NCBI GenBank assembly: GCA_012026855.1
Contig: VEOV01000332.1
Coordinates: 1-33,278, forward strand
Length of the DNA stretch: 33,278 bases
Reading direction: 5' to 3'
Origin: Geobacter sp.
GTDB taxonomy: Bacteria > Desulfobacterota > Desulfuromonadia > Geobacterales > DSM-12255
Part shown: positions 26,267-33,278 of the stretch, piece after piece
Position numbering within the stretch: the stretch's first letter is position 1
How the letters are laid out: each line of letters opens with the position of its first letter
The notes under the pieces: model-generated
Database searches by the model: none
Seen by the model: the letters and a program-made list of their open reading frames with translations, nothing else
What the model was told of the DNA's origin: nothing
Translations under genes and position numbers: made by a program

Positions 26267-27340
26267 TCAGGCGAAATATAGCATTTCTCCGTGATACCCT
26301 GCCAGCAAAACCCTGACAGAAAGTTCAGGGGCCATTGTTACTGCCGCTGCTCTGGTCCTGCGGCAGACAAGTTCCATGAGGCTGGCGTCATACTCAGAAT
26401 CCACCAGCACCTGGCGGGCCGTATTGGCACTCTGGCAGAGCTGTTCGAAGCGGGCGGTTGCTGGTGCTGCTGCGCACCATCTGGCCAGTTCCTGCAGGTC
26501 CAGCTCCGAAGATGATACGTGGGTCTGTTCGTGGCCGCAGGCGATCTTCAGCAGTTTGGCAAACTGGCCGGCAACGATGACCTCCTTGACCCCCTTGTGC
26601 TCACAGGCCTGCAGGGCATAACCGACGTGGTCTCCCATCATCACGTAGCACTCTTCCGGGCATTGTCCGGAGAGTTTTTTATCTGCCACCAGTTCGCTGG
26701 TCCTGCCCGTTGAAAGGATAACTGTTTCGCTACCGGATGCAAGGGCAACATCGATGGCACAGTCCAGGGTGTCGGTCCAGGCCTTGGTGGAGATTGGCTT
26801 GACAATGCCGGTGGTGCCGAGGATGGAGAGCCCGCCGACTATGCCGAGGCGCTCGTTGAGGGTTTTTTTGGCGAGCTCCCTGCCGTTGGGGATGCTGATG
26901 GTGATGGTGAAGGTAGCCGGGATGCAGCGCATGGCCAGCACTTCCTTAACCCCCTCGAAGATCATGCTGCGTGGCACCGGATTAATGGCCCACTCACCGG
27001 GTTTGACCGCCAGGCCCGGCTTGGTGACTCTGCCGATACCTTCACCCCCTTGCAGAACGATGGCATGGGGGGTGAAAAACTCGACGCTGACATCGGCATG
27101 GATTTCGGCGCCATTGGTGACGTCCGGGTCGTCCCCGGCATCCTTGACCACGTAGCAGGCGGCGCCGTTGGCAGTCAAATGCTGGCCGTGCAGCCTGAAC
27201 TTTACCCCATTGGCAGCCGGAAGATTAATCTCCACTTCGTCGATCAGCCGCCGGTCCCGGAGCATTAGCGCCGCCCCCTTGGCGGCCGCTGCGGCGCAGG
27301 CACCGGTTGTGAAACCGTATTTCAGGGGTGCCTTGCTCAA
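26267..27340 (-). CDS. cbiD: Cobalt-precorrin-5B C1-methyltransferase
   Basis: 357 residues. The N-terminal LKYGFTTGACAAAAAKGAA is the CbiD signature. GGEGIGRVTKPGLAVKPGEWAINPVP and the glycine-rich ILGTTGIVKPISTKAWTDT are also diagnostic. It methylates C1 in the anaerobic pathway, and its presence argues against the aerobic route. The start is TTG at 27340, overlapping the cbiC stop by 3 bases (TTGA), with a weak Shine-Dalgarno, which suggests translational coupling. Confidence 0.96.
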   Translation of the reverse strand: MSKAPLKYGFTTGACAAAAAKGAALMLRDRRLIDEVEINLPAANGVKFRLHGQHLTANGAACYVVKDAGDDPDVTNGAEIHADVSVEFFTPHAIVLQGGEGIGRVTKPGLAVKPGEWAINPVPRSMIFEGVKEVLAMRCIPATFTITISIPNGRELAKKTLNERLGIVGGLSILGTTGIVKPISTKAWTDTLDCAIDVALASGSETVILSTGRTSELVADKKLSGQCPEECYVMMGDHVGYALQACEHKGVKEVIVAGQFAKLLKIACGHEQTHVSSSELDLQELARWCAAAPATARFEQLCQSANTARQVLVDSEYDASLMELVCRRTRAAAVTMAPELSVRVLLAGYHGEMLYFA

Positions 27341-27984
27341 GGAGCAGTCCGTTCGGCTGCCAGGATCAGCAGGGCATTAAGCACTGCGGCGGCCACATTG
27401 GAGCCCCCTTTGCGGCCACGATTGGTGATGAACGGAATGCCGTACTGCGTGGCAACGGTCAGCAGTTCTTCCTTGCTCTCGGCGGCGCCGACAAAGCCGA
27501 CCGGCAGCCCGACGATCAGATCGGGGCGCAGGCCCTCTTCCCGCACCTGGCGCAGCAGCTCGAACAGGGCGGTCGGCGCGTTGCCGATGACAAAGATACC
27601 GTTGCCGGCAGTGGCGGTTGCCTTGCGCATCGCCATGATGGAGCGGGTGCCGCCGCGCTCCTTCGCCTCGGCAGCCACAGCCGCATCAGCCACATGGCAG
27701 GCCAGGGGAGCGCCGAACTTGGCCAGATTCATCTTGTTGATTCCGGCGAGCGCCATGTTGGTGTCGGTCACCACCCCCCGACCGGCCTTGAACGCCTCAC
27801 AGGCGGCATCGATTGCCGTGGCAGAGATTACCACTGTTCTGGCGTAATCGAAATCTGCCGAGGTGTGGATCATTCTCCTGACGATCTGCCAGCTGTCGCC
27901 CGGCCAGCCATGCTCTCCGGCCTCGCTGTCAATAATCCGGAAGGACTCTGCCTCGATCTCCTCCGGCTTGAGATGCACCGACAT
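27337..27984 (-). CDS. cbiC: Cobalt-precorrin-8 methylmutase
   Basis: About 215 residues from the ATG at 27984, which overlaps the cbiX stop as TGATG; a GTG three codons earlier is possible. RMIHTSADFDYA includes the catalytic His40 that moves the methyl from C11 to C12. NMALAGINKMNLAKFGA and GNAPTALFELLRQV are family landmarks. The product is hydrogenobyrinate/cobyrinate. Confidence 0.95.
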   Translation of the reverse strand: MSVHLKPEEIEAESFRIIDSEAGEHGWPGDSWQIVRRMIHTSADFDYARTVVISATAIDAACEAFKAGRGVVTDTNMALAGINKMNLAKFGAPLACHVADAAVAAEAKERGGTRSIMAMRKATATAGNGIFVIGNAPTALFELLRQVREEGLRPDLIVGLPVGFVGAAESKEELLTVATQYGIPFITNRGRKGGSNVAAAVLNALLILAAERTAP

Positions 27985-28367
27985 CAGTGCCACCCTGCCT
28001 TGGCTAGACCTGCACCGATCCGCTCGGTGACTATCTCGGCCAGCTTCCTGTGGGCGCCGAGGTGCGATCCCATGACCATCTCCAGGCCGGGGTGGCGCTG
28101 CTGCGCCGCCTCGAGCTCTTCCGGCAGGTCGTGCTGCACATGGGCCCCCATGAAGAGGAAGTAGGGGATCAGCAGGATGCGCGTTGCCCCTTTGGCCACG
28201 CAGTTGTCGACCCCCTGCTGGATATTCGGCTCATGCATCTCCCGGAACGATACCTCGACAATCTCGTGACCGGTCATCTCCTGCACCATTTTCGCCACCT
28301 CGCGGGCGGCGTCATTGGCCTCGGCAATGCGGCTGCCGTGTGCCATGAGTAGAATTGCTGTTTTCAT
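27984..28367 (-). CDS. cbiX: Small sirohydrochlorin cobaltochelatase
   Basis: 127 residues, the single-domain CbiX(S) size also seen in archaea. LLMAHGSR holds metal-binding His10, and PYFLFMGAHVQHDLP holds His76 and His79. It inserts Co(II) into sirohydrochlorin and would act as a homodimer. The ATG overlaps the cbiO stop as ATGA. Confidence 0.93.
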   Translation of the reverse strand: MKTAILLMAHGSRIAEANDAAREVAKMVQEMTGHEIVEVSFREMHEPNIQQGVDNCVAKGATRILLIPYFLFMGAHVQHDLPEELEAAQQRHPGLEMVMGSHLGAHRKLAEIVTERIGAGLAKAGWH

Positions 28368-29215
28368 AAAGACCCTTTCAGTAGTGACTTTGCTGCAGTA
28401 ATCTTTGTTTTTGCCTCGTCAATGGTCAGCGGCAGCCGCTCCAGCTGCAACCCGTCAGCCCCCAGCTGCCAGCAGAGCTCGGCAACGTAGGGGAGCCTCA
28501 GCTTGACGGCGGCCATCTCCTCAGGGGAACTGAACAGCTCGGTCGCGCTCCCCGAACAGACCAGCCGCCCTTTGGCGAGAATATGCACCTGCTCAACAAA
28601 GAGCGGCACCAGGTCAACCGCGTGGGTGGCCATGACGATGGTTACGTTGTTGCTGCGATTCAGTTTCTGCAGCAGCGCCAGCATGCGCAGTTCGCCGACC
28701 GGATCCAGCCCGGCGGTCGGTTCGTCCAGCAGGAGGATTTCATGTCCCATGGCCAGCAGTCCGGCGATGCAGACCCGTTTTTTCTGGCCGTAGCTCAGGT
28801 GGTGGATGTTCCGGGCAGCATCGGCCGTCATCTCCACCTGCTCCAGGGCGGCTATAACCCGGCGGCTGACTTCGTCTTCGCCAAAGCCCATGTTACGAGG
28901 GCCAAAGGCAACATCTTCACTGACCGAGTGGGCGAAGAGCTGGTCATCGGGGTTCTGGAAGACCAGGCCGACCTTGCGGTAGATCTCTTTCGGATGGAGC
29001 TTGAGAATATTCTGTCCGTCCAGGAGCACGCTGCCGCGGTAATCCCGGATCAGGCCATCCATGGCCTTCAGCAGGGTGGTCTTGCCGGAGCCGTTGGCCC
29101 CCAGCAGGGCATGGAACTCCCCCTGCCGCACTTCGAGCCGGATGTCGGTCAGGGCGGCAGTGCCGTCGGGGTAGGCAAAGGAAGCTATGTCTACGGCCAG
29201 GCGGACAGCAGTCAT
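28364..29215 (-). CDS. cbiO: Cobalt ECF transporter ATPase
   Basis: 283 residues. Walker A GANGSGKTT at 39-47, Q-loop near LVFQNPDDQLFAHSV, signature LSYGQKKRVCIAGLL and Walker B ILLLDEPTAGLD. It powers the CbiMNQ cobalt importer. The ATG overlaps the cbiQ stop as TGATG, so the two are translationally coupled. Confidence 0.95.
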   Translation of the reverse strand: MTAVRLAVDIASFAYPDGTAALTDIRLEVRQGEFHALLGANGSGKTTLLKAMDGLIRDYRGSVLLDGQNILKLHPKEIYRKVGLVFQNPDDQLFAHSVSEDVAFGPRNMGFGEDEVSRRVIAALEQVEMTADAARNIHHLSYGQKKRVCIAGLLAMGHEILLLDEPTAGLDPVGELRMLALLQKLNRSNNVTIVMATHAVDLVPLFVEQVHILAKGRLVCSGSATELFSSPEEMAAVKLRLPYVAELCWQLGADGLQLERLPLTIDEAKTKITAAKSLLKGSL

Positions 29216-29967
29216 CAGAGTCTCCAGAATATGCCCATGGCGGTCACAATCAGCAGCGAGGTCAACAGTTCGGAGGGCCTGAAGGGCCGGTGCTTCATCA
29301 GCGGCAGGGTGCCGTCATAGCCCCGCTGAGTCATGGCCACGGTCATGGTCTGGCTGCTGTCGAAAGCCTTGATTACCAGGGCGCCGGCCAACGTTCCCAA
29401 AGAGCGGAACGAGCGGCGCACCCCCACGTAGCCGAGGCGGTTCTTCTGGGCGGCATGGATCACCTGGGCATCATCGGCCAGGACAAAGAGGTAGCGCCAG
29501 GCAAAGACGGTGACTTCGATGAAGCCCCGAGGGAGACGAAGCCAGGCAAGGGCGGCCAGCAGTTCGGTAAAAGGGGTGGCAAAGCCGAGGGCGGCCACCA
29601 GGGTGACCGCGCCGCAGATCCGGGCGGCGATCCGGCACCCCTCCAGCAGTCCGGTGCGGCTGACGGAGAGCTGCAGCCAGTGCAGATCGATGCTGGCAAG
29701 CGGCTCACCGCCGCTGAACAGGGCTTTGAGCAGCAGCACCACCATGACCAGGAAGAGCGGCTCGGCAAATCTCATCAGCAGCTGCTTTGCCGGCACCTGC
29801 AGCCAGATGCAGACCCCGAGCCCAAAGGCCGTCACCAGCAGGGGGAAGGCGATGCCGGCGGAGCTGATCACCATGACCAGCAGGGCAAGGGCGGCGACCA
29901 GCTTTACCCGGGGGTCGCAGCTGGAGAGCTGGTGTTGGCGGTTATTTTGGGGTTTGATTGTTTTCAT
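29215..29967 (-). CDS. cbiQ: Cobalt ECF transporter permease CbiQ
   Basis: 250-residue T-component with about five membrane helices. It begins near SSCDPRVKLVAALALLVMV and has the coupling-region motif around ARICGAVTLVAALGF, LPRGFIEVTVFAWRYLFVLADDA and RLGYVGVRRSFRSLGTLAG that contacts the ATPase. A 55-base gap separates it from the upstream CbiN-like gene. Confidence 0.93.
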   Translation of the reverse strand: MKTIKPQNNRQHQLSSCDPRVKLVAALALLVMVISSAGIAFPLLVTAFGLGVCIWLQVPAKQLLMRFAEPLFLVMVVLLLKALFSGGEPLASIDLHWLQLSVSRTGLLEGCRIAARICGAVTLVAALGFATPFTELLAALAWLRLPRGFIEVTVFAWRYLFVLADDAQVIHAAQKNRLGYVGVRRSFRSLGTLAGALVIKAFDSSQTMTVAMTQRGYDGTLPLMKHRPFRPSELLTSLLIVTAMGIFWRL

Positions 29968-30022
29968 GCCATTGATATCTCATCGAGTCCTGGTGCTGCA
30001 AGGGGGCTTTCCACGGTAGCCG

Positions 30023-30334
30023 TCAACCGTTTGTGTGATTTTTCGGCTGCTCCTTCTTCTCATTCACCAGCATCCGCCAGTAATAACCGCCAACAAAACC
30101 GCCGACCGCTCCGGCCAGCAGGAAGGCGAAGAGGAGCAGGTCTCCCTTGTCGGTGCTGACAAGGGGTGGCCGTGCTTCCCGGCCATGCTCTTTGGCGATC
30201 TTCTCTACCACCGCTTCGTCGACCCCGGTCCATGGCTTGGGTGCCAGGGAGAAGAAGCTGTAGACGTAGAGCAGGGTCGGCAGCAGGATGGCGTGCACCA
30301 ACAGGATCTTGTAACGATTCTTTCGGTCAGGCAT
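30023..30334 (-). CDS. cbiN: CbiN-like small membrane subunit
   Basis: About 103 residues from the ATG at 30334, with GAGG upstream. Two hydrophobic segments (YKILLVHAILLPTLLYVYSFF and LLLFAFLLAGAVGGFVGGYYW) flank a polar extracytoplasmic loop containing LAPKPWTGVDEAVVEKIAKE. Topology, size and position between cbiM and cbiQ match CbiN, the stabilising subunit of cobalt ECF transporters. The sequence is divergent from enterobacterial CbiN. It overlaps cbiM by 8 bases. Confidence 0.6.
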   Translation of the reverse strand: MPDRKNRYKILLVHAILLPTLLYVYSFFSLAPKPWTGVDEAVVEKIAKEHGREARPPLVSTDKGDLLLFAFLLAGAVGGFVGGYYWRMLVNEKKEQPKNHTNG

Positions 30335-31067
30335 TACCGGATACCTCACTTTGCTTCAGCAGCTTCATTTTCACCAGCAGATCGGGGCGCTTCCTGGCCA
30401 GCAGTGTTATCATGCCGGCGGTCATGGCCCCCTCCAGCAGGCCCAGCGGCAGCTGGGTCGGGATAAAGGCTATCATTATTTTGGCAAATAGGGGCAAAAA
30501 TTCGGCTGAACCGCGAATGCCGCTGGCCAGCTCCAGTGAAGTGGTCAGGTAGGTGGCCCAGTCGGTCAGCAGGCCGGCGGCAAAGGCGGCGATGCCGAGC
30601 GATGCCCCCAGGCCCCGCAGACCGCGGAACAAGCCATAGCCGACAAAGGAGCCGACCACCCCCATGGAGACGATATCTGCCCCCAGGGTGGAGAGGCCGC
30701 CATGGGCCAGGAAGAGCGCCTGGATCAACAGTGCAACGCTGCTGATCAGCACACTGACCAGCGGGCCGGCCAGGATGGCGGCAATGCCGGTGCCGCAGGG
30801 GTGGGAGCAGGTGCCGGCCGTCGGCACCGGGATCGGCATGCAGGAGATGATGAACACCACCGCCGACAAGAGGCCCACCAGCGGTTTCATGGCCAGGTCT
30901 TCTCTGGCGAGCCGGTTCAGCTGCCGCACTCCGAGCGCCACGAACGGCGCGGCCACCACGAACCAGAACGCTGCCCAGGGGAGTGGCAGGATTCCCTCGG
31001 AGATGTGCATGGCATGGGCCGGTGTGGCTAAGGCCAGCAGCAGGATTGTCAGGGTGATCCGGGGCAT
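30327..31067 (-). CDS. cbiM: Cobalt ECF transporter substrate-binding subunit
   Basis: 246 residues. The signal peptide ends ALATPAHA, so that the mature protein would start Met-His-Ile-Ser, the MHISEG motif whose N-terminal amine and His coordinate Co(II)/Ni(II). Later helices include the second conserved segment GTCSHPCGTGIAAILAGP. Six or so membrane helices. It starts 7 bases after cbiA. Confidence 0.95.
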   Translation of the reverse strand: MPRITLTILLLALATPAHAMHISEGILPLPWAAFWFVVAAPFVALGVRQLNRLAREDLAMKPLVGLLSAVVFIISCMPIPVPTAGTCSHPCGTGIAAILAGPLVSVLISSVALLIQALFLAHGGLSTLGADIVSMGVVGSFVGYGLFRGLRGLGASLGIAAFAAGLLTDWATYLTTSLELASGIRGSAEFLPLFAKIMIAFIPTQLPLGLLEGAMTAGMITLLARKRPDLLVKMKLLKQSEVSGNA

Positions 31068-31074
31068 GATGGAC

Positions 31075-32454
31075 TCAAATTGAATGATTGGCTTTGAATT
31101 TACGGCAATTTTCCACCAGTGAAGCGGCTATTCCCGGATTGCTGCCGAAATGGAGATGGATGTAGGAGGCGAGGCAGTTCTTGTAGCTATAACCCTCGAT
31201 GCCCAGGTCGTTCAGCCCCCTGCTTACCTGGTAGAACCGGGGGAAGCTTTCCGGGATTTCGCCGGTTTCGGAGTAATGGAATTCATGCCCCCTGGCCACA
31301 TCCCCTTTTTTGCCCAGCAGGCAGTTCTGGCGCAGCCGGACTTCACGGTAACCGAGGGTCTTTCTTTTCTTGAGCATGGTGGTCTGCACCGGGAAGATGC
31401 CACTAAAGCCGTGCAGTGTGTTGTTCTCCCTGTCCATGAGGCCTTCAGTCAGGTAGATCAGGCCGCCGCATTCGGCGTAGACCGGCATGCCGGCCTCTAT
31501 GGCGCCTTTGATGGCGGCAAGCATGCTCCTGTTGGCGGCAAGATCGGCGGCGTACAGTTCCGGATACCCTCCCGGCAGATAGATGCCGGCAATCCCGGCC
31601 GGGAGTGCACTGTCAGCCAGCGGTGAGAAGTCAATCAGTTCGGCTCCGGCGGCAGCCAGCAGCTGGAGATTGGTTTCATAGACAAAACAGAAGGCGCTAT
31701 CCCTGGCAACGGCGATTTTGACCGGCTTCTTCCGGGCCGCCCGCTTGCCGGGGAGGTCAATGACGAAACCGGCCGCGGCAGCAGCCCAGAGAGCGCCGAA
31801 ATCCACCGATGAGCGGACAATGTCGGCCAGGTTGTCCAGATACTGGCTGGAGAGCGGGTTGTCTTCCGCCGTAACCAGGCCGAGATGACGCGAAGGGAGA
31901 TGCAGGGCAGTGTTGCGCAGGATACTGCCGATTACCTTGATGCCGGGCAGATTCCCTTCGACCGCCTCGCGCAGGATTCTGGCGTGGTGGTCGCTGCCGA
32001 CGTTATTGAAGATCACGCCGCCGATCCTTACCTCGGGATCAAATTCGACAAAGCCCTTCACAAAAGCGGCCGCACTCCGGGCAAAACCCTTGGCATCGAT
32101 GACCAGGAATACCGTGGCCCCGGTCAGTTTGGCAATCTGGGCGCTGCTCCCTTCCTCGGAGTTGCCGCCGATGCCATCAAAAAGACCCATGACCCCTTCG
32201 ATTACGGCAATGTCGGCATCGGCGCAGTGGCCGGCATAAACCTCCTGCACCGTTTCCGGGGAGCAGATCCAGCCATCCAGATTGAGGGAAGGGTGGCCGG
32301 TTACCATGGTGTGGTAGCCGGGATCGATGAAGTCCGGGCCGACCTTGAACGGGGCGACTTTAAGGCCGCGCCGCTTCAGGCACTCCATGATGCCGATGGT
32401 GACGGTTGTTTTGCCGCTGCTGCTCATGGGGGCGGCGATCATGATCGATTTCAT
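31075..32454 (-). CDS. cbiA: Cobyrinate a,c-diamide synthase
   Basis: 459 residues, normal length. The N-terminal ATP-binding domain has APMSSSGKTTVTIGI and FKVGPDFIDPGYH. The C-terminal GATase1 domain has the nucleophile in YAECGGLIYLTEGL and the His in ARGHEFHYSET. It amidates the a and c side chains with glutamine. AAGGAG sits 6 bases before the ATG. Confidence 0.96.
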   Translation of the reverse strand: MKSIMIAAPMSSSGKTTVTIGIMECLKRRGLKVAPFKVGPDFIDPGYHTMVTGHPSLNLDGWICSPETVQEVYAGHCADADIAVIEGVMGLFDGIGGNSEEGSSAQIAKLTGATVFLVIDAKGFARSAAAFVKGFVEFDPEVRIGGVIFNNVGSDHHARILREAVEGNLPGIKVIGSILRNTALHLPSRHLGLVTAEDNPLSSQYLDNLADIVRSSVDFGALWAAAAAGFVIDLPGKRAARKKPVKIAVARDSAFCFVYETNLQLLAAAGAELIDFSPLADSALPAGIAGIYLPGGYPELYAADLAANRSMLAAIKGAIEAGMPVYAECGGLIYLTEGLMDRENNTLHGFSGIFPVQTTMLKKRKTLGYREVRLRQNCLLGKKGDVARGHEFHYSETGEIPESFPRFYQVSRGLNDLGIEGYSYKNCLASYIHLHFGSNPGIAASLVENCRKFKANHSI

Positions 32455-32471
32455 GGCGTACTCCTTGCGGC

Positions 32472-33074
32472 TCAGCCGTTCAAGAGGCTGACAACCCTTT
32501 TGCCGTCGGCGTAGAAGTCGATGATGTTCAGGCAGGCATACTTCTGCTCGATGTTGAACAGCGCCGCCAGCGGCGCGCCGATGGTGTCCAGCAGCAGCAC
32601 CCTGTTCATGCCGCCATGGCCGACCACCAGGACATTTTCGCCCGGGTGGGCGGCAATGATCCCTTTGAAAGCCGGGATGGCGCGGTCTGCCATGTCCTGC
32701 AGATTCTCCCCTTCCGGCACCCGGTAGTTAACGATGTCCGCCAGCCGAGCCTGCCACTGGTCTGGGTACTTGGCGGTGATCTCCTGCCAGGTCATTCCTT
32801 CCCAGATGCCGATGTTCAGCTCCCGCAGCTCTGGTTTGTGCACCGGCTTGATGCCGAGCGGGCTGCAGATGATCTCGGCGCCGATGGTGCAGCGGGAGAG
32901 ATCGCTGGAGTAGCAGGCGGTGATGTTGCAATCGACGAGCCGCTCCCGTAGCTGATGGTACTGGTTCACGCCGTGCTCGGTCAGGCCGACGTCGGCATGG
33001 CCGTTGTAGGAGGGTGTTGCGTGTGTGACGACCTGACCGTGGCGGATCAGGTAGATGCGGGTTTTACTGGTCAT
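32472..33074 (-). CDS. cobC: Alpha-ribazole-5'-phosphate phosphatase (histidine phosphatase family)
   Basis: About 200 residues from the ATG at 33074 (MTSKTRIYLIRHGQ). An upstream start at 33110 would overlap cobS. Catalytic RHG at residues 11-13, and VVGHGGMNRVLL holds the second active-site His. The context with cobS makes alpha-ribazole phosphatase more likely than phosphoglycerate mutase. AGGAG lies 12 bases upstream, inside the end of cobS. Confidence 0.85.
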   Translation of the reverse strand: MTSKTRIYLIRHGQVVTHATPSYNGHADVGLTEHGVNQYHQLRERLVDCNITACYSSDLSRCTIGAEIICSPLGIKPVHKPELRELNIGIWEGMTWQEITAKYPDQWQARLADIVNYRVPEGENLQDMADRAIPAFKGIIAAHPGENVLVVGHGGMNRVLLLDTIGAPLAALFNIEQKYACLNIIDFYADGKRVVSLLNG

Positions 33075-33081
33075 GATGATG

Positions 33082-33278
33082 CTATGCTCCTGAGACGATA
33101 ATGATGCCAAGGAGGCAGATTATTTCCGCCACCTCGCTGCCGGCGCCGATAATGTCGCCGGTGATGCCGCCCAGACGGCGGTGAAAGTAATATTTGACAA
33201 AAACGGCAAAAATTACAACAGGAATACAACAGAGAATCCCCGGCAGACCGAGGAGTAGCCAGGCAGCACTAATAGTAA
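33082..33278 (-). CDS. cobS: Adenosylcobinamide-GDP ribazoletransferase, 3' end only
   Basis: Incomplete: 64 codons and the stop lie in the window and the rest is to the right. The visible part ends in a hydrophobic run (PVVIFAVFVKYYF) and then RRLGGITGDIIGAGSEVAEII and CLLGIIIVSGA. GGxTGDxxGAxxExxE is the CobS C-terminal signature. This integral membrane enzyme joins adenosylcobinamide-GDP with alpha-ribazole. It is 7 bases upstream of cobC. Confidence 0.9.
   Translation of the reverse strand, partial: TISAAWLLLGLPGILCCIPVVIFAVFVKYYFHRRLGGITGDIIGAGSEVAEIICLLGIIIVSGA

Noticed and set aside
29968..30022. Possible cobalamin riboswitch inside the cobalamin operon
   Set aside because: The intra-operon gaps are too short and I see no B12-box-like element; a riboswitch, if any, would lie to the right of the window.

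Overview
This 33 kb window looks like the chromosome of a Geobacter-type bacterium (Geobacterales, Desulfuromonadota). The grounds are GC-rich coding sequence, an anaerobic cobalamin cluster with a small CbiX chelatase and a CbiET fusion, a gatCAB operon, and the order J-domain protein, two PpiC-type isomerases, mfd. I recall that order from Geobacter genomes but could not check it. No rRNA, tRNA, CRISPR array, intact insertion sequence or integrase was seen.

Layout. (1) 1-2.3 kb: the 3' part of an OleD-like NAD-dependent reductase, converging on a pit plus PhoU-like accessory operon with a candidate Pho box. (2) 2.4-8.8 kb: a J-domain co-chaperone interrupted by one in-frame TGA, then on the minus strand a SurA-like PPIase, a lipoprotein PPIase and mfd. 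(3) 8.9-11.4 kb: an accessory patch with an AT-rich unknown membrane protein and a DUF4143-type AAA ATPase, the ATPase flanked by two strong palindromes. (4) 11.4-15.0 kb: polysaccharide deacetylase, the ABC-F protein Uup and a DUF1499 membrane protein. (5) 15.0-17.1 kb: a folded intergenic repeat, a MerA-type mercuric reductase lacking the HMA domain, and a small conserved-looking partner. (6) 17.3-23.7 kb, plus strand: gatC, gatA and gatB, with a long-hairpin element between gatC and gatA, then a GT-C type membrane glycosyltransferase, an unknown protein and an ICMT-like membrane methyltransferase. (7) 23.8-33.3 kb, minus strand: a tightly packed cobalamin operon in the order cobS, cobC, cbiA, cbiM, cbiN-like, cbiQ, cbiO, cbiX, cbiC, cbiD, repeat element, cbiET, cbiL, cupin.

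Function. The cobalamin operon joins cobalt import (CbiMNQO, an ECF transporter), cobalt insertion (CbiX), several corrin-ring methylations (CbiL, CbiET, CbiD), methyl migration (CbiC), side-chain amidation (CbiA) and late nucleotide-loop assembly (CobS, CobC). cbiF, cbiG, cbiH and cbiJ are not in the window. The PPIase and J-domain genes form a protein-folding neighbourhood next to transcription-coupled repair (mfd).

The most notable observations are the J-domain gene with an in-frame TGA followed by a small hairpin, the structured intergenic elements (especially the one splitting gatC from gatA and the pair around cbiET-cbiL-cupin), and a hairpin that would both terminate uup and mask the ribosome binding site of the next gene. 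I found no clear new multi-gene system. The accessory patch at 8.9-11.4 kb is the best place to look for one.
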